A DNA stretch of 55,000 nucleotides, from NCBI GenBank assembly GCA_963575745.1, contig CAUYUJ010015960.1, forward strand, positions 249,573 through 304,572, read 5' to 3'. Below are positions 1-9,424 of the stretch, one piece after another. The notes beneath the pieces are model-generated. The model saw only the letters and a list, made by a program, of their open reading frames with translations. It was not told where the DNA came from and made no database searches. The DNA comes from Prorocentrum cordatum (lineage: Eukaryota; Sar; Dinophyceae; Prorocentrales; Prorocentraceae). How positions within the stretch are numbered: position 1 is the first letter of the stretch; each line of letters begins with the position of its first letter. A program made the position numbers and the translations under genes.

Positions 1-57
1 TCCAAAAGAGGAGGAGTGGACTATCCAGCGGAGAGGAGAGACGGGATGTCCAGACGT

Positions 58-118
58 GGAGGAGGAGGAGGAGAAGGAGGAGGACGAGGAGGAGGAGAAG
101 GAGGAGGAGGAGGAGTGG
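58..118 (+). repeat. (GGA)n purine tract
   Basis: Imperfect GGA/GAA trinucleotide run at the left edge. Long Glu/Gly or Ser/Pro reading frames over it are composition artefacts. Nothing gene-like is seen from here to position 531. Confidence 0.9.
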
Positions 119-531
119 AAGATCTAAAGAAGAAAGAGAGGGAAGGCCCAGACAGGCAGCAGGAGGAGAAAGAGGAGGATGAGGAACTTGTCGACCAAGT
201 CCAAATACTGTCGGATACCATCCAGTGGTTTTCCACCGTCCCTTGCGGCTTCCAGAGGCAATGGGGGAAGGAGAAATGGGATTTCAGGGGGAGAAGTCAG
301 AGAAGGGGAGGGGGCGATCAAGTCCAGATGGGGGGAATCGGGGGGTTAGGGTGGCAAAGGGACGAACTCCCGCTTGGAACCCCGGAAGCCGTCTCGCTCA
401 CTTCTGCCCGCCCCCGTGGCACCCGATGCTCAGCGTCGGCAGCGGTCGCCGTCCGACGGACAGCCCCTGGGAGCCGTGACAGACGCAACGTGTGGCACGC
501 CCACAGAGTGAGCTGTCTGACTACCTACCAG

Positions 532-670
532 ACCACCCCAACCCAACCCGAAGGCCCGAATTTCGGGTTGGGGGGGGTAAGGGTTCCATACGTGTTTTTT
601 CGACGTTCCCCGACCCCCCCACACTGGAAATAGAGGGCAAATTTGGGCCTTCGGGTTGGGTTGGGGTGGT
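532..670. mobile_element. 139-bp inverted-repeat miniature element
   Basis: The left arm 532-563 and right arm 639-670 are inverted copies matching at 31 of 32 positions (core CCAACCCAACCCGAAGGCCC). The 75-bp centre includes a GTTTTTTCG stretch and no reading frame. Partial similarity continues outside the arms (CTACCTACCAG against TTGGTGGGTGGT), so the true ends may lie a little further out. No target-site duplication is obvious. This is a typical form for a non-autonomous terminal-inverted-repeat element; no transposase is linked to it here. Confidence 0.7.
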
Positions 671-712
671 TTGGTGGGTGGTGACTGTCTGTGCCAGGTG
701 CGTCACGGGCAC

Positions 713-836
713 CAAGTGCCACGGGCGCGCCCCGCGTGCCGCGTGCGACGCGTGCGCCACGTGGGCCACGTGCGCCACATGCGCGCGGCGCGCGCAGAGC
801 GGGCCAGTCGTGGCACTTGGCGCCGCGTGCGCCAGC
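713..836. repeat. GC-rich CACGTG-type repeats
   Basis: Repeated units of the form GCCACGTGSGCC and GCGTGCGC, with short palindromes such as CACGTG. Simple composition, no reading frame of interest. Confidence 0.6.
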
Positions 837-900
837 GTATGTAAACTAGCACGCCGACGTGCCCACCAACGTTGCCTCCCCAGGAAGCACCAAGAGTCCC

Positions 901-1096
901 CCAAGGGGCTTCCAGGGAACGCCCAAGAGGCCCCCCAACACACCCCAAGAAATCATGTCCCCAGAAAACCTTCCGGGGACATGGTTCATCATGGGCCGAG
1001 AGTTCCCGGAGGCCCCCAAGGGGCCCCCAGGGAACCCCCAAGAGACCCCCCAACACACCCCAACAAACCATGTCCCCAGAAAGCCTTCCAGGGACA
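901..1096. repeat. Two 81-bp direct repeats, 115-bp period
   Basis: 901-981 and 1016-1096 are direct copies (both begin CCAAGGGG and end GGGACA, sharing CCCCCCAACACACCCCAA and ATGTCCCCAGAAA). A 34-bp spacer separates them. Frames run open through both copies, but substitutions do not favour any codon position, so I treat this as non-coding. Confidence 0.8.
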
Positions 1097-1169
1097 AGCA
1101 ATGCAACTTTTGATTTTGATTTGTGATTAGTCGGCATCGCGCATGGTGCGTGCAGTCAGTTTGCATTGG

Positions 1170-1513
1170 TTTCTGGCAGGGATGGCGGGCCAGCGCGCAG
1201 CGAACAAGAGGGGGGGCGCTAATTACAAGCGTACGTCTGACACATGCGTTCTAGCAGAGGCCGCTTTCTCTCGAGTGAGAGGCACACCAGAGCGGGCAAG
1301 AGAGGCAAACATGGGCAAGGACCTAAACGGCGTCAAGCACAGTTGGCAAGACAGCGTCTGCAGCAACACCGGGAAGCTGCAAAGCCGTAGAACAAGAGGA
1401 CATTGTCCATCGAATGGACACATACACGTAAGCGAAAATCATCACGCCGTTGTATTGCGCATGCAGCGGCGAGCCACACACAGACACATTTTTTTCTGGC
1501 AGGGATGGCGGGA
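1170..1513. repeat. 20-bp direct repeat flanking 304 bp
   Basis: TTTCTGGCAGGGATGGCGGG occurs at 1170-1189 and again at 1494-1513 in the same orientation. The enclosed segment holds only short frames without recognisable domains. Confidence 0.6.
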
Positions 1514-1754
1514 GCCTCCATTGTTTCGGTTCGGCGGTCACTCGAGTGGATCATAGGCTGTTGGTCGTCAAAGAGCAGTGACGGGCAGGAATTGCATCTC
1601 CCCCCCCCATCCCGTCCCCTCCACCACCCCTTTCCCCTCTCTTCCCACTTCTGGACGGGACCCTTGCCCCGTCTCCCCCCGGGGGGAACGGAAGAGGAGC
1701 AGAATGCGAGGGGAGGTCCATGTCAAGATTCAGAGGTGTGGGTGCAGAGCAGAG

Positions 1755-1842
1755 ATCCATATCCATATCCATATCCATATCCATATCAAGAGAGCAGATA
1801 TCAAGATTCAGGATTCAGAGATCCATATCAAGATTCAGAATG
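1755..1842. repeat. ATCCAT and AAGATTCAG microsatellite
   Basis: About five units of ATCCAT, then degenerate AAGATTCAG units. Confidence 0.85.
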
Positions 1843-2430
1843 CACCCTCGGAGGCTGCGTGGGTGCAGAGCCCCCATCTGGTTTCCCCAAGGACTCCCCC
1901 CCTGAGGCACACGTAAGGATTTGGGGGTCGCTGTACAAGGCCAATTCCATCCAGGTCCACTACAACCCCAGCTCTCTTTGGACTCAGCATTTTGCAGCGC
2001 CTGGACAGATGCTCCTGCCTGCGAGACTTGTTCGGACTCCAAGCCCGCGCAGCTGCCTTCCGAAGTGTCAAATGCGCATTGATGGCAGAAGTGCAGTGAG
2101 CAGGAGTGTCATCATGGCAATCGGCCACAGTATCCCTTGTGGCCCTTGTGGCCGATCAGGTGCAACGTCTTTTCTGGACATCTTTGATAGCCTGAGAGTG
2201 CACTGCCCTGGAGGAGGGGCACCGAGGGATGGAAGGAGGCGGAGGACGGGACAGGGGCGAGCAGAGCCACGGGGAGGTGCACCGGGTGCCGTGGTGGCTG
2301 CAGATTCTGTATATGATCGGCGTGGTCTGGCTCGGCGGCGTTTGGGGTGTTGCTAGCTTCCTCGCTCGCCATCCCACGAGCCTGCCCGTGTGATGCATGC
2401 TTGTCTGCTCGCCGTCCCGCCCCCGATGTT

Positions 2431-2520
2431 GCCCCCCCCCTCTCTCTCCCCCCCTCTCTATCTCTCTCTCTCTCTCTCTCCTTCTCGTTCTCTCTCTCAC
2501 TCTCCCTCTCTCTCTATGTG
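2431..2520. repeat. (TC)n tract
   Basis: TCTCTC/CTCC simple repeat. Confidence 0.9.
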
Positions 2521-2651
2521 TTTAGTTATCTCTCTCTATATATGTTCTCTCTGTATGGAGCTGGCTGTATGTATACGTAGAGCTGGAAACCTACGAGGTG
2601 TTGAGGCCCGGTTGAGTTGGCTCTGTTTGATTTACGTTGTTGTTTGTTTTG

Positions 2652-2850
2652 TGTGAGTGTGAGCGTGCGCGTGCACGTGCGCGTGAGTGTCAGTGTGAGC
2701 GTCTGCGTGCGCGTGCGCGTGCCCGTGCGCGTGCGCGTGCGCGTGCGCGTGCGCGTGCGTGCGTGCGTGCTTGGGTGTGTGTGAGTGTGTGTGTGTGTGT
2801 GCTTGTGTGCTTGTGTGTGTGTGCTTGTGTGTGTGCTTGTGTGTGCATGT
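2652..2850. repeat. (GCGTGC)n / (GTGTGC)n tract
   Basis: Alternating purine-pyrimidine tract, first GCGTGC then GTGTGT with interspersed CTTGTG, of the Z-DNA-forming type. Non-coding. Confidence 0.9.
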
Positions 2851-3061
2851 TTTTTTTTTGTTGGGGGAGGGGTCGGCGAAGGACACCATGAAAAGGCGCA
2901 GTGCAACTCTTTTTGTGCTTCCACCCGCTGCTGTTTCTGCTTGGGGGGGGGGACCGTGCGCGCCCCCAGAAAGGGCGCGGTCAGATCTGTGCTGCTGTCC
3001 GCCCGCCTGCCGCTCCCACCTGCGGCGTGGGCCGTGCGGGGCCGCTCTGCCAGAATGCCCT

Positions 3062-3187
3062 TGGCATCGCTCGGACGTGTGCATTTTTCCTATGGCGAGG
3101 GCCACCGAGGAGCATCCTTCATCATTTGGCGACAAAACCACGCACGAAACCAAAAAACACAGGGAATGGACGTCCGAGCGATGGCCA
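3062..3187. mobile_element. Short inverted-repeat element, copy 1
   Basis: The termini are inverted: TGGCATCGCTCGGACGT at the left and ACGTCCGAGCGATGGCCA at 3170-3187. The interior contains ACGAAACCAAAAAAC just before the right arm, shared with copy 2 at 3690. Size is 126 bp. No open frame and no clear target duplication. Confidence 0.75.
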
Positions 3188-3295
3188 GTGCCGGGCAGGA
3201 CTCGCCAGGGCTTCCTCCAGGGGGCCGCTGTTCTGTCGGCGACTCCTCGCAGGCAGTGGCGAAGCGTCCTGGCGTGCCTATAGGCCTGCCAAACC

Positions 3296-3434
3296 ATGTT
3301 CTAAGAACCTTTTCTGTGGTCTGCACGACATGTTCTTCGAACATGTCTGGCTGGGGCTGTCTCGTTTGAGCACATCGGGCGGATGTTCTAAGAGCACTGT
3401 TTTTGTTCTTAGAACATGCTTGGGTTCTAAGAAC
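3296..3434. repeat. Array of GTTCTWAGAAC palindromes
   Basis: Five related palindromes in 139 bp: ATGTTCTAAGAAC at 3296, ACATGTTCTTCGAACATGT at 3328-3346, ATGTTCTAAGAGCA at 3383, GTTCTTAGAAC at 3405-3415 and GTTCTAAGAAC at 3424-3434. Spacing is irregular (about 12-45 bp). Confidence 0.75.
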
Positions 3435-3689
3435 ATTTCGTGGTAGGACTCTAGGAATGTCGGGACGGTCGGTCCCTGCTTGATTCCTCGCAGACCCCCC
3501 CCCCGAGTCAACCACGGGACAGTGCCCCAGAAAGCCTCACCACGACCCAAGAGATCCCCAACACGGCGCAAGGGAGTTCCCAAATCCGTCCAAGACTGTG
3601 CAGGAGAGTGTTTCGAGGTGGCTCCAGATCGACCCACGATGGCCTCAAGATGGCCTCGACAGGCCTTCGGACGTCCAAGAGACCTCTAC

Positions 3690-3786
3690 TTGGCATCGCT
3701 CGGACGTGTGCCTTTTTCCTTCGCGACAAAAGCCACGCGCGAAACAGAACAAAAAAAACAGGAAATGGACGTCCGAGCGATGGCCA
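3690..3786. mobile_element. Short inverted-repeat element, copy 2
   Basis: Same termini and interior as the copy at 3062-3187, in the same orientation, but 97 bp long. The left half is shorter by about 30 bp. Two copies with conserved termini and differing interiors are what a mobile miniature family would leave. Confidence 0.75.
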
Positions 3787-4010
3787 GTGAAGGGTTTCAG
3801 CGCTCTCGCCCTTTCGGGCTCCCGACGCTCCAGGACGGCCCGCGAGGCCCCCAAGATCGCCCCGAGAGCCATGGGGGGCCCGCGAGAGAGCTCCCGGACG
3901 CCCCGAGGGGGGCCGCCCGAGAGGGCCCCGAGGCAGCCCCAGCAGGGTCCCGAGATGGTGCCAGGAGAGGGGGAGCTCGAAGTGAGACGTCGCGCTCTCC
4001 ACCCCAAGGT

Positions 4011-4125
4011 GACGGGCCGAAGCCCCAGGGGGGGCTCTTTTGGACAAAGAGCCAAAACCAAAACCGAGAGGGTCCAGCACGCCAGGCACCCCTGCGATGA
4101 ATCGACGGGGGGCGGCGGATCGAAG
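4011..4125 (+). repeat. 115-bp direct repeat with hairpin, copy A
   Basis: Begins GACGGGCCGAAGCCC and ends GGGCGGCGGATC. Contains a hairpin with stem GCTCTTTT / AAAGAGC near 4032-4051, followed by CCAAAACCAAAACC. Homologous to 5022-5127. Confidence 0.75.
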
Positions 4126-4308
4126 ACGCCTACGGCGAATCACCGCCGCCCCCTGCCTTTTTGGAAACGCCGATGTGGCCGAAAGTTTGGCCAAGCTATC
4201 GGACCATGAGTTCCCCGAGTCGGTTTGGAAAGCTTTCGGGGAACACATGGGAGAGAATGATTATGAACAGGAAGAGGAAGAGGAAGAAATAGAGTAGGAG
4301 GATGAGGG

Positions 4309-5610
4309 TTGTTAGGAGTCTCTTGGGGCACCCTTGGGGTCTGTTGGGGGCTTCTTGGGGGCCTCTTCGAGGCCTCTTGGAGGCATCTTGGGGGCCTCCT
4401 TGGGCCTCTTGGGGGCCTTTGGGGGCTTCCTGGGGGTCTCTTTGGCCGTCTTAGGGCGTTCCTGGTCCGTCTGACGCCGTCTGGAGCCGTCTTGGGGGCC
4501 TCTCTGGGCCGTCTTGGGGCCCTCTTGGGGCGCTTCAGGGCCGTCTTGGAGGCCATGTTGGGCGTCTTGGAGGCCTCTTGGGCCGTCTTGGGGCGCTCTT
4601 GGGGCCGTCTTGGGGGGCCCTTGGGCCGTCATAGGGCCTTCTTGGAGGCCTCTTGGGCGATCTTGGGGGCCTCTTGGGCCGTCGGAAGGCCGAAAAGAAG
4701 AAAACGCAAAAAACCTTCAAAAACCTAAGGAAAACCAATGATTTTGGCCTCTTCGGGCTCTCCTGGAGAACGTCTTGGAGGCCTCTTGGGCCATCTTGGA
4801 GGCATCTTGGGGCCATCTTGGCCGTCTTGGAGGGCATCTTGGGCCGTCTTGGAGGCATCTTGGAGCCATCTTACCCGTCTTGGAGGCCATCTTGGCCGTC
4901 TGGGAGGCATCTTGGAGGCCATCTTGGGCCATCTTGGCCGTCTTGGAGGCCATCTTGGGCCAAGTTGGGGCAACAAAGGCATTGACAGACGGATTTGGGG
5001 AAAATTACGGGTGGCCGGCGGGACGGGCCGAAGCCCATTGGGGAGTTCTTTTAGAAAAAGAACCAAAACCAAAACCTGAAACATCCAGCACGCCGTGCAC
5101 CCCTGCAAGCAGGGGGCGGCGGATCTGAGTGGCTTTCGGCCCATCCAGCCACCGTGCCCGGGTTGTGGGTCTGAGGCCTCTTGTATATGTTTTGGGTTGT
5201 CGTGGGGAGCCTCTCGTGGGCCTCTAAGTGGCGGTTGGAGCGCCTCTTGGGGGCATCTTGGGCCTCTTGGGGGCTTCTCGGGGCAGAAGTAGAGAATTGT
5301 CGGTTCGTGGTCCCCTGCTTGGGCCCCTGTCGGGGCCATCTTGGGGCCCTCTCGGGCCGTCTTGAAAACTTCTTGAGCAATCTTGCAGCCCTCTTGGGCC
5401 GTCTTGGTGCCCTCTTGGGCTGTCTTGGGGCGGTCTTGGGAGCTTCTTGAGCCGTCTTGGAGCGTCGGAAAGCCGAAAGTGCGAGAAGGCCAACATTCTT
5501 CAAACACTGTCGTAAACATCGACGATTTGGGCCTATTGGGGCTCTCTCTCGGGAGGCCTCTTGGAGCGCTCTTGGGGCCCTCTTGGGCCGTCTTGGAACC
5601 ATCTTCGGGC
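4309..5610 (+). repeat. Degenerate CTTGG-type arrays
   Basis: Three blocks (about 4309-4690, 4755-4975 and 5200-5610) of a degenerate unit of roughly 10-13 bp. Typical forms are GGCCGTCTTGG, GGCCTCTTGG and GGCATCTTGG. The blocks are separated by non-repeat segments, including 4690-4750 and the direct-repeat copy at 5022-5127. All six frames stay open over long stretches because the unit lacks stop codons; those Leu/Gly/Trp-rich frames are not genes. The reverse complement of the unit (CCAAGATGGCC) recurs in the 0.87-kb repeats at 37692 and 45336. Confidence 0.85.
5022..5127 (+). repeat. 115-bp direct repeat with hairpin, copy B
   Basis: Homologue of 4011-4125. The hairpin is kept with stem GTTCTTTT / AAAAGAAC. 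One stem pair is C-G in copy A and T-A in copy B. Confidence 0.75.
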
Positions 5611-5621
5611 GCGATTATGTG

Positions 5622-5816
5622 GCCTCGGCAATGCGAATATGGTGTAATTTGCGAGGGGCTCTAGCCTCGGGGACGCGAATCTGGCATACGTTACATGGGT
5701 TGGTTGCCTCGGGGATGCAATAATTACATAAGGTTGTGAGGGTTACTGGCCTCGGGGACGCGAGCATTGTTTAATTTACGAGGGAGTATGGCTTCGGGGA
5801 TGCGAATCTCTCATAC
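5622..5816 (+). repeat. 42-bp minisatellite, five units
   Basis: Units start with GCCTCGGGGACGCGAAT or a close variant at about 5622, 5664, 5706, 5749 and 5791 (period 42-43 bp). The second half of each unit varies more (AATTTGCGAGG and similar). Confidence 0.8.
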
Positions 5817-5858
5817 ATATATATATATATATATGTATATATACATCTATATACACAC
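5810..5858. repeat. (AT)n tract
   Basis: Dinucleotide AT with ACATCTATATACACACA at its end. From 5860 to 6465 I see no repeat or gene. Confidence 0.9.
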
Positions 5859-6465
5859 ATGTCCCACGCCCCCCCGAGATTTCAGAGCACGCGATCCGAG
5901 TGGTAATTTGCTGGTTTGGGGCTCACCCCCATCGCGCGGATTTCAGTCACTTACAGTAGGAAGCAGACACCAGGGCTGTAACATTGGAGACTTGAAACTG
6001 CCACTGGCGCAGATGATTGTTATTTTATTCATTGTTTTGCCGATCGGCGCGGGCCCCCAACCCCACCTCCCTCCCCCATGGGGTGGATCTTGGTTGTTTT
6101 GTTGGCGCATGTTTCGAGCGGGTGGAGCCTCTCCCCCAGAGGCCGCACTCTTGCAAACAGTCGCACTGAGCAGAGGTCTGGAGCCATCCCCCCCTCCCCC
6201 CCCCTCCCCCTTGCCGCTCATTGTCGAAACGCCGAAGAGCAAAACGCGCACCGGGGAACATCAGCCTAGCCCTACAGCCTGGTGGCCCCACGAAAGGGGC
6301 GGCGGATCCTCCCAAGTGTTCCTCACATCCATGAGTTCTGCCGGGTAGTTCGGGGCGCGGTCGCCAGGTCGTTCTGTTGAGCTACGTCGTGATGCTCGCC
6401 GTGGGCCAGCTCACCCAGCGGGACAAGGACCCCCCTCTGGCTTTTCTAGCGACGGGGGAAGGCAG

Positions 6466-7095
6466 GAGATGAGGAGGGAGGAGAAGGGGGGACGAGCGAG
6501 GAGGGAGGAGGGGCGAGGGAGGAGGGAGGGAGGAGGGACGAGGAGGAGGGAGGAGGGAGGAGGGAGGGGGGGGGAGGAGGAGGGAGGGAGGAGGGGGGAG
6601 GGAAGGAGGGAAAAGGGGATGGAGGAGGGAGGAGGGAGGAGGAGAGAGAAGGAAGGAGGTAGGAGGGAGGAGGAGGGAGGGAGGGAGGAGGGAGAGGAGG
6701 GAGAGGGGGTGGACGACGGAGGAGGGAGGAGGAGGGGGGACGAGGGAGGCGGCAGGGACTCGGGAGAGGAGGAGGGCGAGCCGAGGGAAGAGGTGGAGAG
6801 AGGGGCGGGGGGGTGGCGCAGATGCAGAGGGGGGGGAGGGAGGGCGGGCGGAGGAGGAGCAACGGAGCGGGGGAGCATGGAGGAAGGAGGCTGAGGCGGA
6901 GTTCGAGAGGGGGAACGGGCCTGAGGAAACGGGAGGACGAGGAGGACAAAGAGACGGGTGGAAAAGAAGGGAGGGGAGAGGAGAGGAACATGGGGGAGGG
7001 AGGATGAGGCGGAGTGCGCGAGGGGGAAAGGGCTGGAGGAAACGGGAGGAACGACGGAGGAGGAACGACGGAGCGGAGGAACGACGGGGCGGGGA
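6466..7095 (+). repeat. Long GGA/GGGA purine tract
   Basis: About 630 bp that is almost wholly purine on the plus strand, with a degenerate 50-bp unit (GAGGCGGAGTGCGAGAGGGG...GAGGAAACGGGAGGA) at about 6887 and 7003 and a third copy at 7313 beyond the next element. Long Pro/Ser/Leu frames on the minus strand come from composition. Confidence 0.9.
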
Positions 7096-7097
7096 AG

Positions 7098-7294
7098 CGT
7101 AAGATTCGAGTGGGCCAGAACTCAGGTTTGCCGACGCCTTTTGACGAGCGTTTCCTGGATTTTGACGGTCCGGTTTGTGGATGTCAAAAAAATGATGTTT
7201 GCGGCGGGAGCTCGCGCCAAATTTCAGACTGGGTCGCGTCATTCCATGACGGCCCGTCAGGCCAACCCCAAGTCCCCCGAACCCGAGTCTTACG
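7098..7294. mobile_element. 197-bp inverted-repeat island in the purine tract
   Basis: The ends are inverted: CGTAAGATTCGAGT at 7098 and ACCCGAGTCTTACG ending at 7294 match at 12 of 14 positions. The interior has normal composition and interrupts purine tract that resumes at 7300 with the same 50-bp unit. This fits a miniature element inserted into the tract. No coding frame. Confidence 0.6.
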
Positions 7295-7299
7295 TCTCC

Positions 7300-7500
7300 T
7301 CGAACGGAGGAAGGAGGATGAGGCGGAGTGCGAGACGGGGAAAGGGAAAGGCTAGAGGAAACGGGAGGAAGATGAAGATAATGAGACGGGTGAAAAAGAC
7401 AAAACAAAAAGAGGATAGGAGAGGAGAGGAGAGGAGGAGAACGGCAGGGAGGTGCAGAGTGGGAGGTGGCGGGAGGGAGTGGGGAGGCTTCTCTGAACGG
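7300..7500 (+). repeat. GGA purine tract, continued
   Basis: Third copy of the 50-bp purine unit at 7313-7368, followed by AGGAGA runs. Confidence 0.85.
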
Positions 7501-8016
7501 TCGGCTTAATGGTGGTGCCAGAGGGGAGAGCAGCTCGTCATGGTTTGACACTGGCAGCACAAGGATCGGGCTGCTGGAACGCGCTTGCACATTCGTCCGT
7601 GGCCTCTGGTCGTGCGCTCGAGGCCTCAGTGTGCGCCGTCTGGCGCGTGTGTGGCGAAGGACGTGCATTTTCCGCCCCTAGGGGCCACGTCTCCTGAATG
7701 CCAACAAAAATGTGTTCAGCATTCCCTGTTCCTGGTTCATGAGACATACAGTCGGGGCGCTGAGGAAGGAACCTTTTTCGTTGGGGAGGGGCTCGGTGTT
7801 CCTTAGTTGTGTTGTAGTTCGCCTTTGGTTTTGCTTAGGGTTGTGATAGGTGTCCTTTGATAGGTTTAGCATGTTGATCTTTCTTGTGTAGCCCAGCATT
7901 CCAGCTCACGGGGCAGCCAGGATTGTCCGCTATGTTGTTCAGGGAAGGTTGTACTGTACTTCGTCGTACTGGCTCAATGCCAAAATCACATCTGTTCATC
8001 CTGCTGCTGCCACAGT
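7500..8016 (+). other. Putative 5' LTR region of the copia element
   Basis: No open frame with domains. By position (directly before a primer binding site and gag) this should be the 5' long terminal repeat, which would end at the CCACA of 8010-8014. The left LTR boundary cannot be set because the 3' LTR is outside the window. Confidence 0.4.
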
Positions 8017-8028
8017 TGGTAGCGGAGC
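8017..8028 (+). promoter_or_regulatory. Putative tRNA primer binding site
   Basis: TGGTAGCGGAGC lies two bases after a CCACA that could end the LTR. It differs at two positions from TGGTATCAGAGC, the site used by many Ty1/copia elements that prime from the initiator tRNA-Met 3' end. Gag starts 130 bp downstream, as expected. Confidence 0.6.
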
Positions 8029-8157
8029 AGTGTTCGGCGCGGCCAGCATGGGCGCTCTTAGGCACCGCTAGGCAGCGGTGGTGCCAGGGGCGGCTCGGGC
8101 TGCTGCGCGAGCGCTGCTCTCATCGAATTGGACAGAGCGCGGATCCACGGCAAGGGT

Positions 8158-9424
8158 ATGCCAGCAGAAGACGACGAAGACGGCAGCAAGAACTACGCTG
8201 TGATCGATCCAGGGGGCTCGCAGCAGTCGGGGGCGACTGCGGGCGGCGGTGCTTCCGCTATCGGAGCTCAGGCTTCGGGCTCAGGCGGCCAGCTGCCGGA
8301 CCAGCTCAAGGAGCTGGTGCAGCAGCTCGTGCAGGAGGCGCTGGGCCCGAGACAGGGCGGCGGAGCTGGAGGCACAGGTGATCGAAGCAGCGGACGTCCC
8401 AGCGGCGATCCAGGCGGGCGGGACAGTTCTCGGGGCCAGGACCCTTGGAGCGACGCCGGCCGGGACCCCTGGAGGCGTGGAGGACAGCCGGAGTCGAAGG
8501 ACAGCGAGGGAGATCGGTCGGATCAGCAGCAGCACGAGTCGAACTGGAAGGACACCGACTGGAAGGACAACTCCAACTGGAAGGACTCCGGCTGGCAAGG
8601 CTCCGGCTGGGCCGATGGCGGCGGGTGGTCAAAGGGGGACTACTCGGACCCGCCGGCATGGCCTGGCTGGGGCCACTATCGGTTGTGGAAAAAGGCCATG
8701 CAACGCTGGAATCGGAATACGGACGTGCAGCTGTGGCGACGCTCGGAGCGCTTCCTCAAGCTGTTCGACTGGGCGATGCAGGCCAAGTTCGAGGACATCA
8801 GCGAGGGCGTCTTGTGTAGCCCGCAGTGGTTGGACACCCTCTTGGCCAGGATGGACATCATGAGCGGTGAGCGCGAGGGCGACGACATGCGACGCGCAGG
8901 TCGCCGGGCTCTATTTGAGTGCACCCGTGGCGCCAGGGAGAGCCTCACGCAGTTCGTGGCCAGAAGGGAACAACAGATGCAGGAGGCCGAGGGCCACGAC
9001 ATCTGGATGTCCAACAAGATGAAGGGTTTCATGCTCGAGGAGGGCGCCGGCTTGGGCGCTCAGGGTCAACAGAATCTTCGAGCGCTGACGAAGGGCAGCC
9101 TCGAGTATAGCGACGTTGCCTGGGCCCTCAGGCAACTAGACTACGGCAGTGGCGAGATGCTGCTGCCCGGCGGCAGCTCGTCCCACCCCGTCCTGGCCGC
9201 AGAAGACGGCTTAGGCGATGGGGCCAGTTCCCTTCCTCCTCCTCCCTCTCAGGCTTATCCTGCCCTGGGCTCCGGGACTGCGAGGCAAGACGACGAGTCG
9301 TACTACGACGAGTCAGAGGAGGGACCAGATGAGGAAGACGATGAGCTGTCTGAGTCGGATGTCATGGCCATTTTGGTGGAGATTAAAGACCTCGACCTCG
9401 AGGAGGACGACGCCACGGGCCACG
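8158..9424 (+). CDS. gag: Copia gag (capsid part)
   Basis: ATG at 8158 begins a frame that stays open to 9744, but gag character ends near 9415-9424. The first 150 residues are low-complexity and acidic/Gly-rich, with repeated WKD units (about residues 130-165: DTDWKDNSNWKDSGW). From about residue 175 a folded capsid-like domain is visible (WGHYRLWKKAMQRWN, then FLKLFDWAMQAKFEDISEGVL, ARRALFECTRGARESLTQFVARREQQM). An acidic linker follows (EEGPDEEDDELSESDVMAILVEIKDLDLEEDD). The continuation ATEAFIQMTGKVQ is in the +1 frame, so the reading must shift by +1 near 9412-9424. That is either a programmed frameshift or a broken copy. Gag of this type packages the retrotransposon RNA in virus-like particles. 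The family assignment rests on the layout gag, CCHC, protease. Confidence 0.75.

Noticed and set aside
2650-2850. Possible telomere-like GT repeat
   Set aside because: Units are GCGTGC/GTGTGC, not TTTAGGG-type. It is an internal microsatellite.
4309-5602. Several 100-260-codon frames rich in Gly/Leu/Trp or Arg/Pro
   Set aside because: All six frames are open over the CTTGG array because the unit has no stops.
6382-7668. Minus-strand 428-codon open frame rich in Pro/Ser/Leu
   Set aside because: It is the complement of a GGA purine tract. TCC/CTC repeats lack stop codons in all frames, and the residue pattern follows the repeat.
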